Positions 1 through 7,728 of a DNA stretch of 41,195 bases are shown here, piece after piece (position 1 is the stretch's first letter; every line of letters begins with the position of its first letter). Source of the stretch: Bradyrhizobium elkanii WSM2783. Lineage in GTDB: Bacteria > Pseudomonadota > Alphaproteobacteria > Rhizobiales > Xanthobacteraceae. Below the pieces are notes generated by a model, which searched no databases, was not told the DNA's origin, and was given only the letters and a program-made list of their open reading frames with translations. The stretch covers positions 1 to 41,195 of the forward strand of contig NZ_AXAP01000073.1 in NCBI RefSeq assembly GCF_000472865.1. The letters are read 5' to 3'. A program made the translations under genes and the position numbers.

Positions 1-91
1 TCTCCGCCGTCGCCCGCGGCCTGATGGATTCCGGGCTCGCGCTGCGCGCGCCCCGGAATGACAACCGGTTATTGCTGAGGTCGAGAGCGGA
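1..91. repeat. Direct repeat, copy 1 (cut by window edge)
   Basis: The first 91 bases recur almost unchanged 227 bases downstream (228-318), with only a few mismatches near the start. Weaker similarity continues for about 30 bases, ending in a CCACCCGGGCT/CCACACGGGCT motif. The repeat contains half of a palindromic unit (GGATTCCGGG ... CCCCGGAATGAC). This looks like a local duplication of intergenic repeat DNA; no gene is seen here. Confidence 0.85.
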
Positions 92-185
92 CCCCGGGTA
101 CGCTGACGCTCCACCCGGGCTGCGGCCCTGAAGGTTTCGCTCGGCGCCGGAGCTAATTTACTCCGGCTTCGCCACGCCCACCGCC

Positions 186-289
186 GTCATTCCGGGACGA
201 TGCGCAACATCGGGCCCGGAATCCATTTCTCCGTCGTTGCCCGCGGCCTGATGGATTCCGGGCTCGCGCTGCGCGCGCCCCGGAATGAC
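186..289. repeat. Imperfect palindromic intergenic repeat (GTCATTCCGGG family)
   Basis: The element begins GTCATTCCGGG and ends with the inverse CCCCGGAATGAC. An inner inverted pair is built from CCCGGAATCCAT and ATGGATTCCGGG. The same architecture recurs at 5471-5578 and 28147-28255. All copies are intergenic, so short ORFs called through them are spurious. Confidence 0.85.
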
Positions 290-318
290 AACCGGTTATT
301 GCTGAGGTCGAGAGCGGG
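228..318. repeat. Direct repeat, copy 2
   Basis: Second copy of the 91-base sequence at 1-91, offset by exactly 227 bases. It overlaps the right half of the palindrome at 186-289, so the duplicated unit joins part of that palindrome to the flanking GGTTATTGCTGAGGTCGAGA segment. From 319 to 504 I see only degenerate continuation of the repeat and the leader of the methyltransferase gene. Confidence 0.85.
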
Positions 319-504
319 CTCGGGGTACGCTTTCGCTCCACACGGGCTACGACACCTTTCGTGTGACCGCATCCATCTCCTCACAACACGCAATGCTGTC
401 GCAATGCCGCGCGTCGATGATGCGCGTGTCTTGATCCGAATCGCATCTGGGGCTTGTGGCGCGGCGCTGGGACACTGTGCTTATTATTGCAAGGTCATGG
501 ACTC

Positions 505-1179
505 ATGTCTCACGATGCCACATCGTTTTTTCTCTCTTGGCTGTTCAACCCGCGTCGGGTCGGCGCGGTCGCCCCGTCCGGCAACGCGCTTGCCGAATTG
601 ATCACCCGCGAGATCACACCGTCATCCGGCCCGATTATCGAGCTCGGCGCCGGCACCGGCGTCTTCACCTACAAGCTGCTGCAGAAGGGAATCAGGCAGC
701 AGGATCTCACCATCGTCGAATACGGATCCGAATTCGTCCAGATCCTGCAATTGCGCTTTCCCGGCGCGCGCGTGCTGTGGATGGACGCGGCGCGGCTCGG
801 CACGGTGAAGCTCGCCGATGACGGCTCGGTCGGCGCGGTCGTGAGCGGCTTGCCGTTGCTGACGATGTCGCCGCGCAAGGTGCTGTCGATCGTAAGCGGC
901 GCGTTTCGCTATGTGCGTCCGAACGGCGCGTTCTATCAGTTCACCTACGGACCGAGGGCGCCGATCCCGCGGCCGATCCTCGATCGGCTCGGGCTGAAGG
1001 CCACGCTGGTCGGGCGCACCATGAGCAACCTGCCGCCGGCCTCCGTCTATCGGCTGGTGCGACGCGCGCCGTCCCGCTTCTCCACGCTGCGTCCCGGCGC
1101 GATCGAGGATCAGTCGCAGCTTGACAATCTCGACCTGCGACCGCGATTGGCAGTTCCTACGGTGCTGGAGCCGAGCTAA
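505..1179 (+). CDS. Class I SAM-dependent methyltransferase, PmtA-like
   Basis: The 224-residue protein opens with FFLSWLFNPRRVGAVAPSG. This N-terminal amphipathic stretch is typical of the Rhodobacter-type phospholipid N-methyltransferase (PmtA) group, which methylates phosphatidylethanolamine at the membrane surface. SAM-binding motif I, ELGAGTG, lies at residues 46-52, and a motif-IV-like region (VVSGLPLL) follows around residue 115. ATG 505 is preferred over an upstream TTG at 454: it is preceded by AAGG about 10 bases upstream, and homology-like sequence starts there. The gene is monocistronic, and its stop lies 3 bases from the end of the convergent chemoreceptor gene. A different small-molecule or lipid acceptor is possible; the enzyme class is solid, the substrate inferred. 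Confidence 0.8.
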   Translation: MSHDATSFFLSWLFNPRRVGAVAPSGNALAELITREITPSSGPIIELGAGTGVFTYKLLQKGIRQQDLTIVEYGSEFVQILQLRFPGARVLWMDAARLGTVKLADDGSVGAVVSGLPLLTMSPRKVLSIVSGAFRYVRPNGAFYQFTYGPRAPIPRPILDRLGLKATLVGRTMSNLPPASVYRLVRRAPSRFSTLRPGAIEDQSQLDNLDLRPRLAVPTVLEPS

Positions 1180-1182
1180 GCC

Positions 1183-2862
1183 TCACGCCGCGCGGATATT
1201 GGCGAGGAAGCCGTCGACCTTGCCTCGCAGCATCTCGGCCTGCTTGTTGAGCTCTTCCGCCGAATCCAGCACCTTGCCCGCCGCCGTGCCGGTCTCACCC
1301 GCGGCGCGGGTGACGCCGTCGATATTGCTGGAGACCGCGCTGGTGCCGTGCGCGGCTTGCTGCACGTTGCGGGCGATCTCTTTGGTGGCCGAGCCCTGCT
1401 GCTCGACCGCCGCCGCGATCACGGTGGTGATCTCGTTGATTCCGCCGATCGTGCCGCCGATGCCTTCGATCGCGTGCACCGCGTCCGTCGTCGCGCCCTG
1501 CATCGCCGCGACCTGCGCGGAGATCTCCTCGGTCGCCTTCGCGGTCTGGCTCGCCAGCGACTTGACCTCGCTCGCCACCACGGCAAAGCCGCGCCCGGCC
1601 TCGCCGGCCCGCGCCGCCTCGATGGTGGCGTTCAGCGCCAAGAGGTTGGTCTGGCTCGCGATATCGCTGATGAGCTTGATCACGTCGCCGATCTTCTGCG
1701 CCGCCGCTGAGAGGCCTTGCACCGTCACATTGGTGCGGTTGGCCTCCTCCACCGCCTGCTGCGCGACGCGGGTCGATTCCGCAACCTGGCGTCCGATCTC
1801 GGAGACCGAGGACGACAATTCTTCCGTCGCCGCGGCCACGGTCTGCACGTTGGCGGAGGCCTGCTCGGCGACGGCGGAAACCGTCGTCGCCTGGCGGCTC
1901 GCTTCCGAGGCCGCGCCCGACATGCTGTTCGAGGTCGTGCGCAGACCGGCCGCGGCGCCCGCCAGCGCATCGAGCGAACTGCGGACGCTGTTCTCGAACT
2001 CGTCGGCCATCTTGCCGAGCAGGCTGATCCGCTCGGCTTCGGCCCGCTTCTTCAATTCGTCCTGTTCGCCGCGCAGCCGCGCCGCATCGATCATGTTGTT
2101 CTTGAACACTTGGACCGACTGCGCCATCGCGCCGACTTCGTCGCGGCGCTCCTGCGCGGGGATCACGGTGTCGGTCGCGCCGTCGGCAATCTTGCGCATG
2201 GCGGCGGTCATGCCGGTGATCGGGCCGACAATGCTGCGCCCGATCAGGAAGCACATGCCGGCAACAAGCAGCAGCGCGACGGCGAGGATCGAGCCGATCC
2301 AGCGCGCCTCCGACCAGAAGATCGCATCGATGTCGTCGAGATAGATGCCGCCGGCAAGGGCCCAGCCATAGGGTTTGAATTCGGTCGCATAGGAGATCTT
2401 CGGGATCGCCTCGCCGCCGGCCGCGCGTGTGAAGCGGTACTGCACGAAGCCGCCACCCTGCGGCGCCATCTCGACCTGCCGGCGGGTATAGAACACACCG
2501 TCCGAATCAGCCGTATCCATCAGGTTCTTGCCCTCGACCTTCGGATTCGGATGCGACTCGACGACGCCTTGCTTGCCCAGGGCATAGAAATAGTCGTCCT
2601 TGCCGAAGCGCAGCGTGCGCAGCAGCGCCTTGCTTCGTTCGAGGACCTGCGCGTCGGAAAGGCCGGCCTTCCTGGCGGCCTCGTAGTCCTGCTCCACCGT
2701 CTGCTTGGCGAGTAGGACCAGATCCTGCAGCTTGGCCTTGCGATCCTCGAGCAGATTGTTCTTCAGCGCCTGCAGGCCGACAAAGGCCACGGCGACAATG
2801 CCGAGCACCGAAACTCCGACCATGATCATCAGCTTGGAGGAAATCCTGAGATTGCCGAGCAT
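1183..2862 (-). CDS. Methyl-accepting chemotaxis protein (Cache-HAMP-MCP signal)
   Basis: The 559-residue chemoreceptor has TM1 at about residues 11-31 and a periplasmic single-Cache-type domain at about 35-185 (YFY at 91-93 and HPNP at 104-107 are typical). TM2 is at about 187-208, HAMP at about 209-262, then a long cytoplasmic coiled coil. The hairpin tip that contacts CheA/CheW is clear (IEAARAGEAGRGFAVVASE, about residues 414-432). The C-terminus ends in ...ANIRAA with no CheR-binding pentapeptide. ATG 2862 follows an AAAGG ribosome site. The frame stays open far upstream, but that part is only the antisense side of nnrS. No che genes are nearby, so it probably feeds a core pathway elsewhere. 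The ligand is unknown; Cache domains usually sense small organic acids or amino acids. Confidence 0.93.
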   Translation of the reverse strand: MLGNLRISSKLMIMVGVSVLGIVAVAFVGLQALKNNLLEDRKAKLQDLVLLAKQTVEQDYEAARKAGLSDAQVLERSKALLRTLRFGKDDYFYALGKQGVVESHPNPKVEGKNLMDTADSDGVFYTRRQVEMAPQGGGFVQYRFTRAAGGEAIPKISYATEFKPYGWALAGGIYLDDIDAIFWSEARWIGSILAVALLLVAGMCFLIGRSIVGPITGMTAAMRKIADGATDTVIPAQERRDEVGAMAQSVQVFKNNMIDAARLRGEQDELKKRAEAERISLLGKMADEFENSVRSSLDALAGAAAGLRTTSNSMSGAASEASRQATTVSAVAEQASANVQTVAAATEELSSSVSEIGRQVAESTRVAQQAVEEANRTNVTVQGLSAAAQKIGDVIKLISDIASQTNLLALNATIEAARAGEAGRGFAVVASEVKSLASQTAKATEEISAQVAAMQGATTDAVHAIEGIGGTIGGINEITTVIAAAVEQQGSATKEIARNVQQAAHGTSAVSSNIDGVTRAAGETGTAAGKVLDSAEELNKQAEMLRGKVDGFLANIRAA

Positions 2863-3017
2863 CGCACACCTTTTCTGGAGCTTCCGGCGGCTTCGGCCGC
2901 CGATGGTTCCGAAAGGATTAATGCGAATTGGTGAAATTGCCCCTAATGGACGCGACCGCAGGACCTTCCGGCTGCAGTCGATCACCTCTTCAAACAGAGC
3001 AAATCCGCGTCGAAACG

Positions 3018-4193
3018 TCACGCCTTTCGCGGCGAGCACAATGCGGGACCGTAGAGCGCGACGAAGCCGATGAAGGCGATCGCCCAGGCGGCGCCGGCCA
3101 CCGTCAGCAGCGGGATCATGTGCGCCGGCTCGAGCGAGGCGCAGATGCGTGCGAGTGCGGCGATAACGATCGCGGCATAGATCACCTGTGTCCCTGCGGA
3201 AGCCTGCAGCGCGCGGCCGGTATGGCCGAGGGTGGCGCGGGTCATCACCGCAAGCGTCATCCCGCCGATGGCGCCGCCGGTCCAGGCATGGATGCCGGCG
3301 CCCACCGGAACGAGGTCGATCGCAGCCAGTCCGGTCAGGATGAAGCCCACCGGTATGAACGCGTAGGCCAGGTGCAGGATCAGCACCAGGCGGTCGGACA
3401 GGGTCCGGTATCCGGCCCAGCGCCCAAGCCGGATCAGATGGAAGGCGCCGGCGGGCAATAGCAGCGCCGCGGTCAACGCGCCCAGCGGCATCGCCACCCA
3501 CGCCAGCAGCGCGATGCCGCCTGCCGCGACCGTGATGCTGTCGAAGCCGCCGAACGGAGTCGGCATCTGGCCGGCGGGTTGGCGCGCGAGCCAGTTGCGC
3601 GTGAAGCTCGGAATGATGCGACCGCCGATCAGTGTGACCAGCATGATCACCAGCGCGATCGCAAACCGCGTCGAATAATCGGCGAGCCCGTTGAGATGTG
3701 CCTCGATGTGGAAGGCCAGATTGGCGAACGAGAGCAGCGAAACGATCGCCACGACCGGGAGGTTGCTCCATTTGCGTCCCGCCACGATCTCGCGCGCGGC
3801 CGCCGTCGCCAGCAGCGTGAGGAACGCGACATCGATCACAGCGGTAGCAGCCCATCCGATCGATGCCGAGAGGAAGATCGCGATCCGGCCGGCGATCCAG
3901 GTCGAGACCAGCGCTGCCAGCGAATTGCCCTGCAGCGGCAACCGCCCGGTCCAGTTCGGCACCGCGGTCAACAGGAAGCCGCCGATCACGGCGCTGACAT
4001 AGCCGAACAGCATCTCATGCACATGCCAGTCGCGCGGCGAGAACGCCGTGGTCAGGGCCAGATGACCTTCATACACCGGCAGCCAGATCAGGATCATCGC
4101 GCCGGCATAGGCCGAGCTGAGCAGAAAGAACGGCCGGAAGCCGTAGGAGAGCACGGCCGGCCCCTGATACTGGCGCAATCTTGGGATCGACAT
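3018..4193 (-). CDS. nnrS: NnrS family polytopic membrane protein
   Basis: The 391-residue inner-membrane protein has about 12 hydrophobic helices. It matches the NnrS family in its start (GPAVLSYGFRPFFLLSSAYA), DWHVHEMLFGY (histidines 57 and 59), FLLTAVPNWTGR, GGRIIPSFTRNW and AVMTRATLGHTGR. NnrS proteins are heme- and copper-containing membrane proteins linked to nitric oxide and nitrosative stress tolerance in denitrifiers. ATG 4193 is chosen because MSIPRL precedes the conserved GP..SYGFRPFF; ATG 4202 is an in-frame alternative. Upstream lies a decayed Crp/Fnr-type regulator, which fits the usual nnrR-nnrS pairing. The 155 bases between this gene and the chemoreceptor hold no gene. Confidence 0.92.
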   Translation of the reverse strand: MSIPRLRQYQGPAVLSYGFRPFFLLSSAYAGAMILIWLPVYEGHLALTTAFSPRDWHVHEMLFGYVSAVIGGFLLTAVPNWTGRLPLQGNSLAALVSTWIAGRIAIFLSASIGWAATAVIDVAFLTLLATAAAREIVAGRKWSNLPVVAIVSLLSFANLAFHIEAHLNGLADYSTRFAIALVIMLVTLIGGRIIPSFTRNWLARQPAGQMPTPFGGFDSITVAAGGIALLAWVAMPLGALTAALLLPAGAFHLIRLGRWAGYRTLSDRLVLILHLAYAFIPVGFILTGLAAIDLVPVGAGIHAWTGGAIGGMTLAVMTRATLGHTGRALQASAGTQVIYAAIVIAALARICASLEPAHMIPLLTVAGAAWAIAFIGFVALYGPALCSPRKA

Positions 4194-4264
4194 GGCTGCC
4201 ATCCGCTCGTGTACTTGTTGCTACTTTCCCGCCTCGGCGGGGGTATATTCAGCCTTAGCGTTCC

Positions 4265-4576
4265 GAGGTCCTGCGCGATTTGCGTCAGGACAACGTTCCG
4301 GAGGAATGTGGGCAACGGCCTCCGGTTCCATCTCGCATACGGTGCTTCGCCTGGGGAAGCAGGCTGGCCGCCGGATCGAGACCGGCATCGAGATCGATTT
4401 TCCGATCGGCCGCCAGGACGTCGGCCGAGATGACCGGCACCACGCTGCACACGGTCAGCCGCATCTTGAGCGCATGGGAGCAGCAGGGCCTCGTCGAAGG
4501 CGGCCGCCAGCGCATCGTGCTGCGTGATCCGCACAAACTGTTCGGCACTGGCCGAAGGCCGCATTCCCTTCGCTAG
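4265..4576 (+). pseudogene. Remnant of a Crp/Fnr-family regulator (NnrR-like), frameshifted
   Basis: Only the C-terminal DNA-binding end of a Crp/Fnr protein is left, split across frames. One frame reads HTVLRLGKQAGRRIETGIEI followed by DFPIGRQDV. After one extra base at about 4420-4422 another frame continues EMTGTTLHTVSRILSAWEQQ then GLVEGGRQRIVLRDPHKL, stopping at 4576. This is the winged-helix HTH with recognition helix TLHTVSRILSAWE. A second frame change sits at about 4333-4337, where VPSRI and HTVLRL are in different frames. The cNMP-binding half (about 140 residues) is absent, since only about 70 bases separate the remnant from nnrS. It lies divergent to nnrS, where an intact NnrR-type regulator would be expected. 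A sequencing error could explain one frameshift but not the missing N-terminal half. Confidence 0.72.
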
Positions 4577-4771
4577 ATCCGGTGGCTGACGGACGCCGGC
4601 CGCAGGGGACGCACCGCACCTGGTATGATCGGCTTCGTGGCGATCCCATGACCGAGGGTTGTGTCGCGGTAGCTCTACCCGCAAATTGCGGGTTCCGTCT
4701 CGTGGTCCCGTCCGTTGCTATCGTCAACCGCCCGGTGTGTCGGGCGGATTGATCGGCCCGCCCGGCATCTG

Positions 4772-4820
4772 GAGCATGATCCGGAAAAGTGGAAGCCGGT
4801 TTTCCGAAAAGATCATGCTC
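4772..4820. repeat. Palindromic repeat (GAGCATGATC ... GATCATGCTC)
   Basis: Outer arms GAGCATGATC (4772-4781) and GATCATGCTC (4811-4820) are perfectly complementary. Inner arms CGGAAAA (4782-4788) and TTTTCCG (4800-4806) also pair, leaving an AAAA bulge on the right side. From memory, very similar sequences recur between genes in many rhizobial genomes. It lies in a gene-free stretch, 4577-4880. Confidence 0.8.
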
Positions 4821-4834
4821 AAACAAAGAGATGA

Positions 4835-4870
4835 GATCATGATTCGATTCCGTCTAATCGAATCATGATC
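4835..4870. terminator. Perfect 15-bp hairpin, possible terminator or repeat part
   Basis: GATCATGATTCGATT (4835-4849) and its exact complement (4856-4870) flank a 6-base loop. It lies 10 bases beyond the 3' end of the small minus-strand ORF 4881-5081, where a terminator would be expected. There is no clear U-tract in either direction and the arms are AT-rich, so it may simply be the second half of the neighbouring repeat, which shares the GATCATG core. Confidence 0.5.
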
Positions 4871-4880
4871 TAGTGGTGCG

Positions 4881-5081
4881 CTACTCCGCCGGCTTGCTGA
4901 GATTCGGCGCGACCACGGTCGGATCCAATCCGAGCAGCAGGGCACGCTCTTTTCGCTCTTCGGCCAGAAAGCCCAGTTCGCGCTCAAGCGAACGGGCCAC
5001 CGCTTCCTGGGCCGATTTGCGACGTTTGCTGTTTTCGTGAAGTCTTGGCGGTTGGGTAGTCACACAAGGTCCCCGTGTCAT
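4881..5081 (-). CDS. Small hypothetical protein
   Basis: The 66-residue hydrophilic protein starts MTRGPCVTTQPPRLHENSKR. It continues with a charged, probably helical segment (RKSAQEAVARSLERELGFLA then EERKER) and ends DPTVVAPNLSKPAE. No transmembrane segment or signal peptide is visible. ATG 5081 is chosen over 5105 because the extra eight residues look like random upstream sequence. A hairpin lies just past its stop. I do not recognise a family. Codon use resembles real genes of the window, and the helical Ala/Glu/Arg pattern is not shadow-like. Confidence 0.5.
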   Translation of the reverse strand: MTRGPCVTTQPPRLHENSKRRKSAQEAVARSLERELGFLAEERKERALLLGLDPTVVAPNLSKPAE

Positions 5082-5234
5082 GAATCTGTCATGGGGTGAT
5101 CGCATGGACGATTCCGTCGCCCCAAATCAAATACTTTTTAATGGCTAAGTTTGCGCACCGTCCTAATACCGACAAAGTATTCATGCAGCGAGATGAGTGT
5201 TCGGCATGCACGCGCGCCCATTCGGCCGGATGAG

Positions 5235-5378
5235 ATGATGAAGAACAGAAGTCCGAACGCTGCCCCCTACATCCTGACCGCCCTGGCGCTCGCCGCCGCG
5301 ATCTGGACCGCACTGGGCTCGCCGCACAGCGAACGGCCCGTCACGAAGCAAGTGGCCCACAGCAGCGTGGCGCCGTGA
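5235..5378 (+). CDS. Possible small single-pass membrane protein
   Basis: The 47-residue ORF has a single hydrophobic segment (PYILTALALAAAIWTALGS, about residues 10-28) between a basic N-terminus (MMKNRSPN) and a hydrophilic tail. The upstream frame extension to 5151 looks noncoding, so the ATG at 5235 (or 5238) is preferred; the ribosome site (GATGAG) is weak. It is divergent from the small ORF at 4881-5081. No family is recognised. Confidence 0.35.
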   Translation: MMKNRSPNAAPYILTALALAAAIWTALGSPHSERPVTKQVAHSSVAP

Positions 5379-5470
5379 GGCTGCGTGGCGGCCGCTGTTC
5401 CTGATCGTGTAAAGCAGCGTCCTCAGCACATCGATTCGTGTAGCCGGGCGCCGCCTCAACCACCACTCTT

Positions 5471-5578
5471 CGTCATTCCGGGGCGCGCCTCTTGGCGCGA
5501 GCCCGGAATCCATCGGGCGGCAGGCGCGAGGGCGAAATGGATTCCGGGCTCATCGCTTCGCGACGCCCCGGAATGACG
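5471..5578. repeat. Imperfect palindromic intergenic repeat (GTCATTCCGGG family)
   Basis: It begins CGTCATTCCGGGGCGCG and ends CGCCCCGGAATGACG, with inner arms CCCGGAATCCAT and ATGGATTCCGGG. Same architecture as 186-289 and 28147-28255. It is the first of several elements in a gene-free stretch, 5379-6461. Confidence 0.85.
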
Positions 5579-5712
5579 ATGTGGCTGCTTTCGGTGCGAC
5601 AAATCAACCCGACGGGCAAATCAGCTAAAGTCTGTCCAGCCCTGCAGCGAAAAACATTCCGCTTTCGCCGTCGGGCAAATCAGTGATTTAACTCCGCGCG
5701 TCTCACGGCGGA

Positions 5713-6095
5713 TGAGGGGCGGGTCGCGATCGTCACGAACGTTGCGGTGAGATGCGGTGGACGCAGGTATTGCGAGAGACGAACGCAACACCGGCGGACG
5801 GTGAAGTCGTGTGGTTCTGGCGCCCCGACGCTGGCGCTAAGCTTCTAACGAAGTGACGGTGGCAAGAAAGCCCGGTCACCGGGAAGAGCACGAAGGAAAC
5901 CGTAAAACCATCGCGCAGGGAAAGCCGGAATGCTTCGGTTGAACCTGTGGTCCTACCCCCGTGCTTTTTGTTGCACGGGACCCACGGGTGCAACCGGCAC
6001 CCGGCTTTCCCTGCGCCCTCTGTTCAATGAGAGGGTGGAAAGGTACGCAAAGCTCGGGCAAAGCATGCCGCGAGAACGCGAACTCGCATCCCCAC
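5713..6095 (+). ncRNA. Candidate structured RNA or structured repeat element
   Basis: No ORF here looks real, yet the sequence is highly organised. GCGCAGGGAAAGCCGG (5913-5928) pairs perfectly over 16 bp with 6001-6016. Inside it, CCCGTGC (5958-5964) and GCACGGG (5973-5979) form a second stem with an 8-base loop, and CGGTTGAACC / GGTGCAACCG are partly complementary. Just upstream is GCCCGGTCACCGGGAAGAGC followed by ACGAAGGAAACCGTAAAACC. From memory, closely similar blocks occur many times in Bradyrhizobium-group genomes, so it may be an interspersed repeat rather than a single-copy RNA gene. Strand and boundaries are estimates. Confidence 0.45.
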
Positions 6096-6132
6096 TGCTG
6101 TTTGAAATTTGAATCATGACTTGCGGCGACGC

Positions 6133-6222
6133 CGTAGGGTGGGCAAAGCGAAGCGTGCCCACCATCGCGAGTACAGCACTGGATGGTGGGCCCGGCGCAA
6201 GTGCGCCTTTGCCTACCCTACG
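6133..6222. repeat. Palindromic repeat (CGTAGGGTGGGC family)
   Basis: Starts CGTAGGGTGGGCAAAGCG and ends TTTGCCTACCCTACG, with inner arms GTGCCCACCAT and ATGGTGGGCCC. A second member is at 28057-28136. It is intergenic. Confidence 0.8.
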
Positions 6223-6242
6223 GCTTTCGCGGGGACGACAAT

Positions 6243-6331
6243 CGTAGGATGGGTAGAGCGAAGCGAAACCCATCATTCGTGCCCCTTGCCGCCGAAGTCG
6301 ATGGGTTTCGCTTCGCTCTACCCATTCTACG
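6243..6331. repeat. Long inverted repeat with perfect 24-bp arms
   Basis: The element opens CGTAGGATGGGTAGAGCG and closes CTACCCATTCTACG. From GGGTAGAGCGAAGCG onward the left arm matches the right arm perfectly for 24 bp (about 6250-6273 against 6302-6325 region); the terminal bases also pair with few mismatches. The loop is about 30 bases. It is a relative of the element at 6133-6222, only 20 bases away, and both lie upstream of the aminopeptidase gene. Confidence 0.8.
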
Positions 6332-6461
6332 GGTCCGCTCTCCCCACGTCGTCCCGGACTTCCATCCGAAATGGTCGACCGGGTGCTGTCCTCGGTGAAA
6401 CGTTGAAGGGCCCGCGCCGATCGCCTATCTCTGCTAAAGCCACCGATTTCAAGGATCCCGA

Positions 6462-7718
6462 ATGACCGCATCGCAACGCAACCTTTCCGCCGCAATCGAT
6501 CCCGAAAAGCTCGACCGTCTCGCCGAAGTCGCCATCAAGGTCGGGCTCGGATTGCGGCCGGGACAGGACCTGCTCCTGACCGCGCCGTCGTCGGCGCTGC
6601 CGCTGGTGCGGCGGCTCGCGGTGCATGCCTACAAGGCCGGCGCCGGGCTGGTCACGCCGATCCTCTCCGACGAAGAGGTCACGCTGGCGCGCTATCGCCA
6701 TGGCCATAACGAAGGCTTCGATCGCGCGGCGAACTGGCTCTATGAGGGCATGGCAAAGGCGTTCTCCGCCAACACCGCGCGGCTGGCGGTGGTCGGCGAC
6801 AACCCGATGCTGCTGTCGGGCGAGGACCCGACCAAGGTTGCGCGCGCCAGCAAGGCCAATTCGGTCGCCTATCAGCCGGCGCTGGAAAAGATCGTCAATT
6901 TCGAGGTCAATTGGAACATCATCGCCTATCCCAGCGCATCCTGGGCCAAGCAGGTTTTTCCTGACGATCCCTTGGAGACCGCGGTGGGGAAGCTGGCGGA
7001 CGCGATCTTTGCGGCGTCCCGCGTCGACCAGGACGGTGCGGTCGCCGCCTGGGAGAAGCACAATGCGGTCTTGCGCGAGCGAACCCAATGGCTGAACGGC
7101 CAGCGCTTTCACGCGCTGCACTATACGGGACCGGGGACCGATCTCACGATCGGGCTCGCCGACGGCCATGAATGGGAAGGCGGCGCGTCGGTTGCCAAGA
7201 ACGGCGTCACCTGCAACGCCAACATCCCGACGGAAGAGGTTTTCACCACCCCGCATTGCCGCCGCGTCAGCGGTCACGTCGTGAGTTCGAAGCCGCTGTC
7301 CTATCAGGGCACCCTGATCGACAATATCCAGGTCAGGTTCGAGGAAGGGCGGATCGTCGAAGCCAGGGCCTCGTGCGGCGAAGAAGTCTTGAAAAAGGTG
7401 CTCGACACCGACGAGGGCGCGCGCCGCCTCGGCGAGGTCGCGCTGGTGCCGCACTCCTCGCCGATCTCCAAGAGCGGACTGCTATTCTTCAACACGCTGT
7501 TCGACGAGAACGCCGCCTCGCATATCGCGCTCGGCCAGTGCTATTCGAAATGCTTCGTCGACGGCGACAAGCTGACCCCGCAGCAGATCGCAGCGCAAGG
7601 CGGCAATCAGAGCCTGATCCATATCGACTGGATGATCGGCTCCAGCCAGACCGACATCGATGGCGTCAGGACCGACGGCAGCCGCGTCCCCGTGTTCCGC
7701 AAAGGCGAGTGGGCGTAG
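6462..7718 (+). CDS. Aminopeptidase, M29 (thermophilic metalloprotease) family
   Basis: The 418-residue cytoplasmic metallo-aminopeptidase removes N-terminal residues from peptides. The metal-ligand pattern of M29 is intact: Glu259 in NIPTEEVFTTPH, Glu325 in GEVALVP, His354 and Tyr361 in ASHIALGQCYSKC, and His387/Asp389 in IHIDWMIGS. Length and the HYTGPGTDLTIGLADGHEW segment also fit the family. ATG 6462 has AAGGAT about 6 bases upstream. It is transcribed alone, after the repeat-rich stretch, and a strong GC hairpin (7729-7757) lies 10 bases past its stop. The physiological peptide substrate is not evident. Confidence 0.93.
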   Translation: MTASQRNLSAAIDPEKLDRLAEVAIKVGLGLRPGQDLLLTAPSSALPLVRRLAVHAYKAGAGLVTPILSDEEVTLARYRHGHNEGFDRAANWLYEGMAKAFSANTARLAVVGDNPMLLSGEDPTKVARASKANSVAYQPALEKIVNFEVNWNIIAYPSASWAKQVFPDDPLETAVGKLADAIFAASRVDQDGAVAAWEKHNAVLRERTQWLNGQRFHALHYTGPGTDLTIGLADGHEWEGGASVAKNGVTCNANIPTEEVFTTPHCRRVSGHVVSSKPLSYQGTLIDNIQVRFEEGRIVEARASCGEEVLKKVLDTDEGARRLGEVALVPHSSPISKSGLLFFNTLFDENAASHIALGQCYSKCFVDGDKLTPQQIAAQGGNQSLIHIDWMIGSSQTDIDGVRTDGSRVPVFRKGEWA

Positions 7719-7728
7719 GCGAGGATCT

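Noticed and set aside
41..62. Palindromic repeats as possible attachment sites of a genomic island
   Set aside because: They recur in several divergent copies throughout the window and flank no integrase gene.
2863..3855. Upstream extension of the chemoreceptor frame to 890 residues
   Set aside because: It runs antisense-frame through nnrS, is rich in Arg/Gly shadow sequence, and the ATG at 2862 with AAAGG and a normal MCP N-terminus is clearly better.
6183..6398. Short ORFs in the 6.1-6.4 kb region
   Set aside because: They are translations of palindromic repeats, occurring on both strands with similar peptides.
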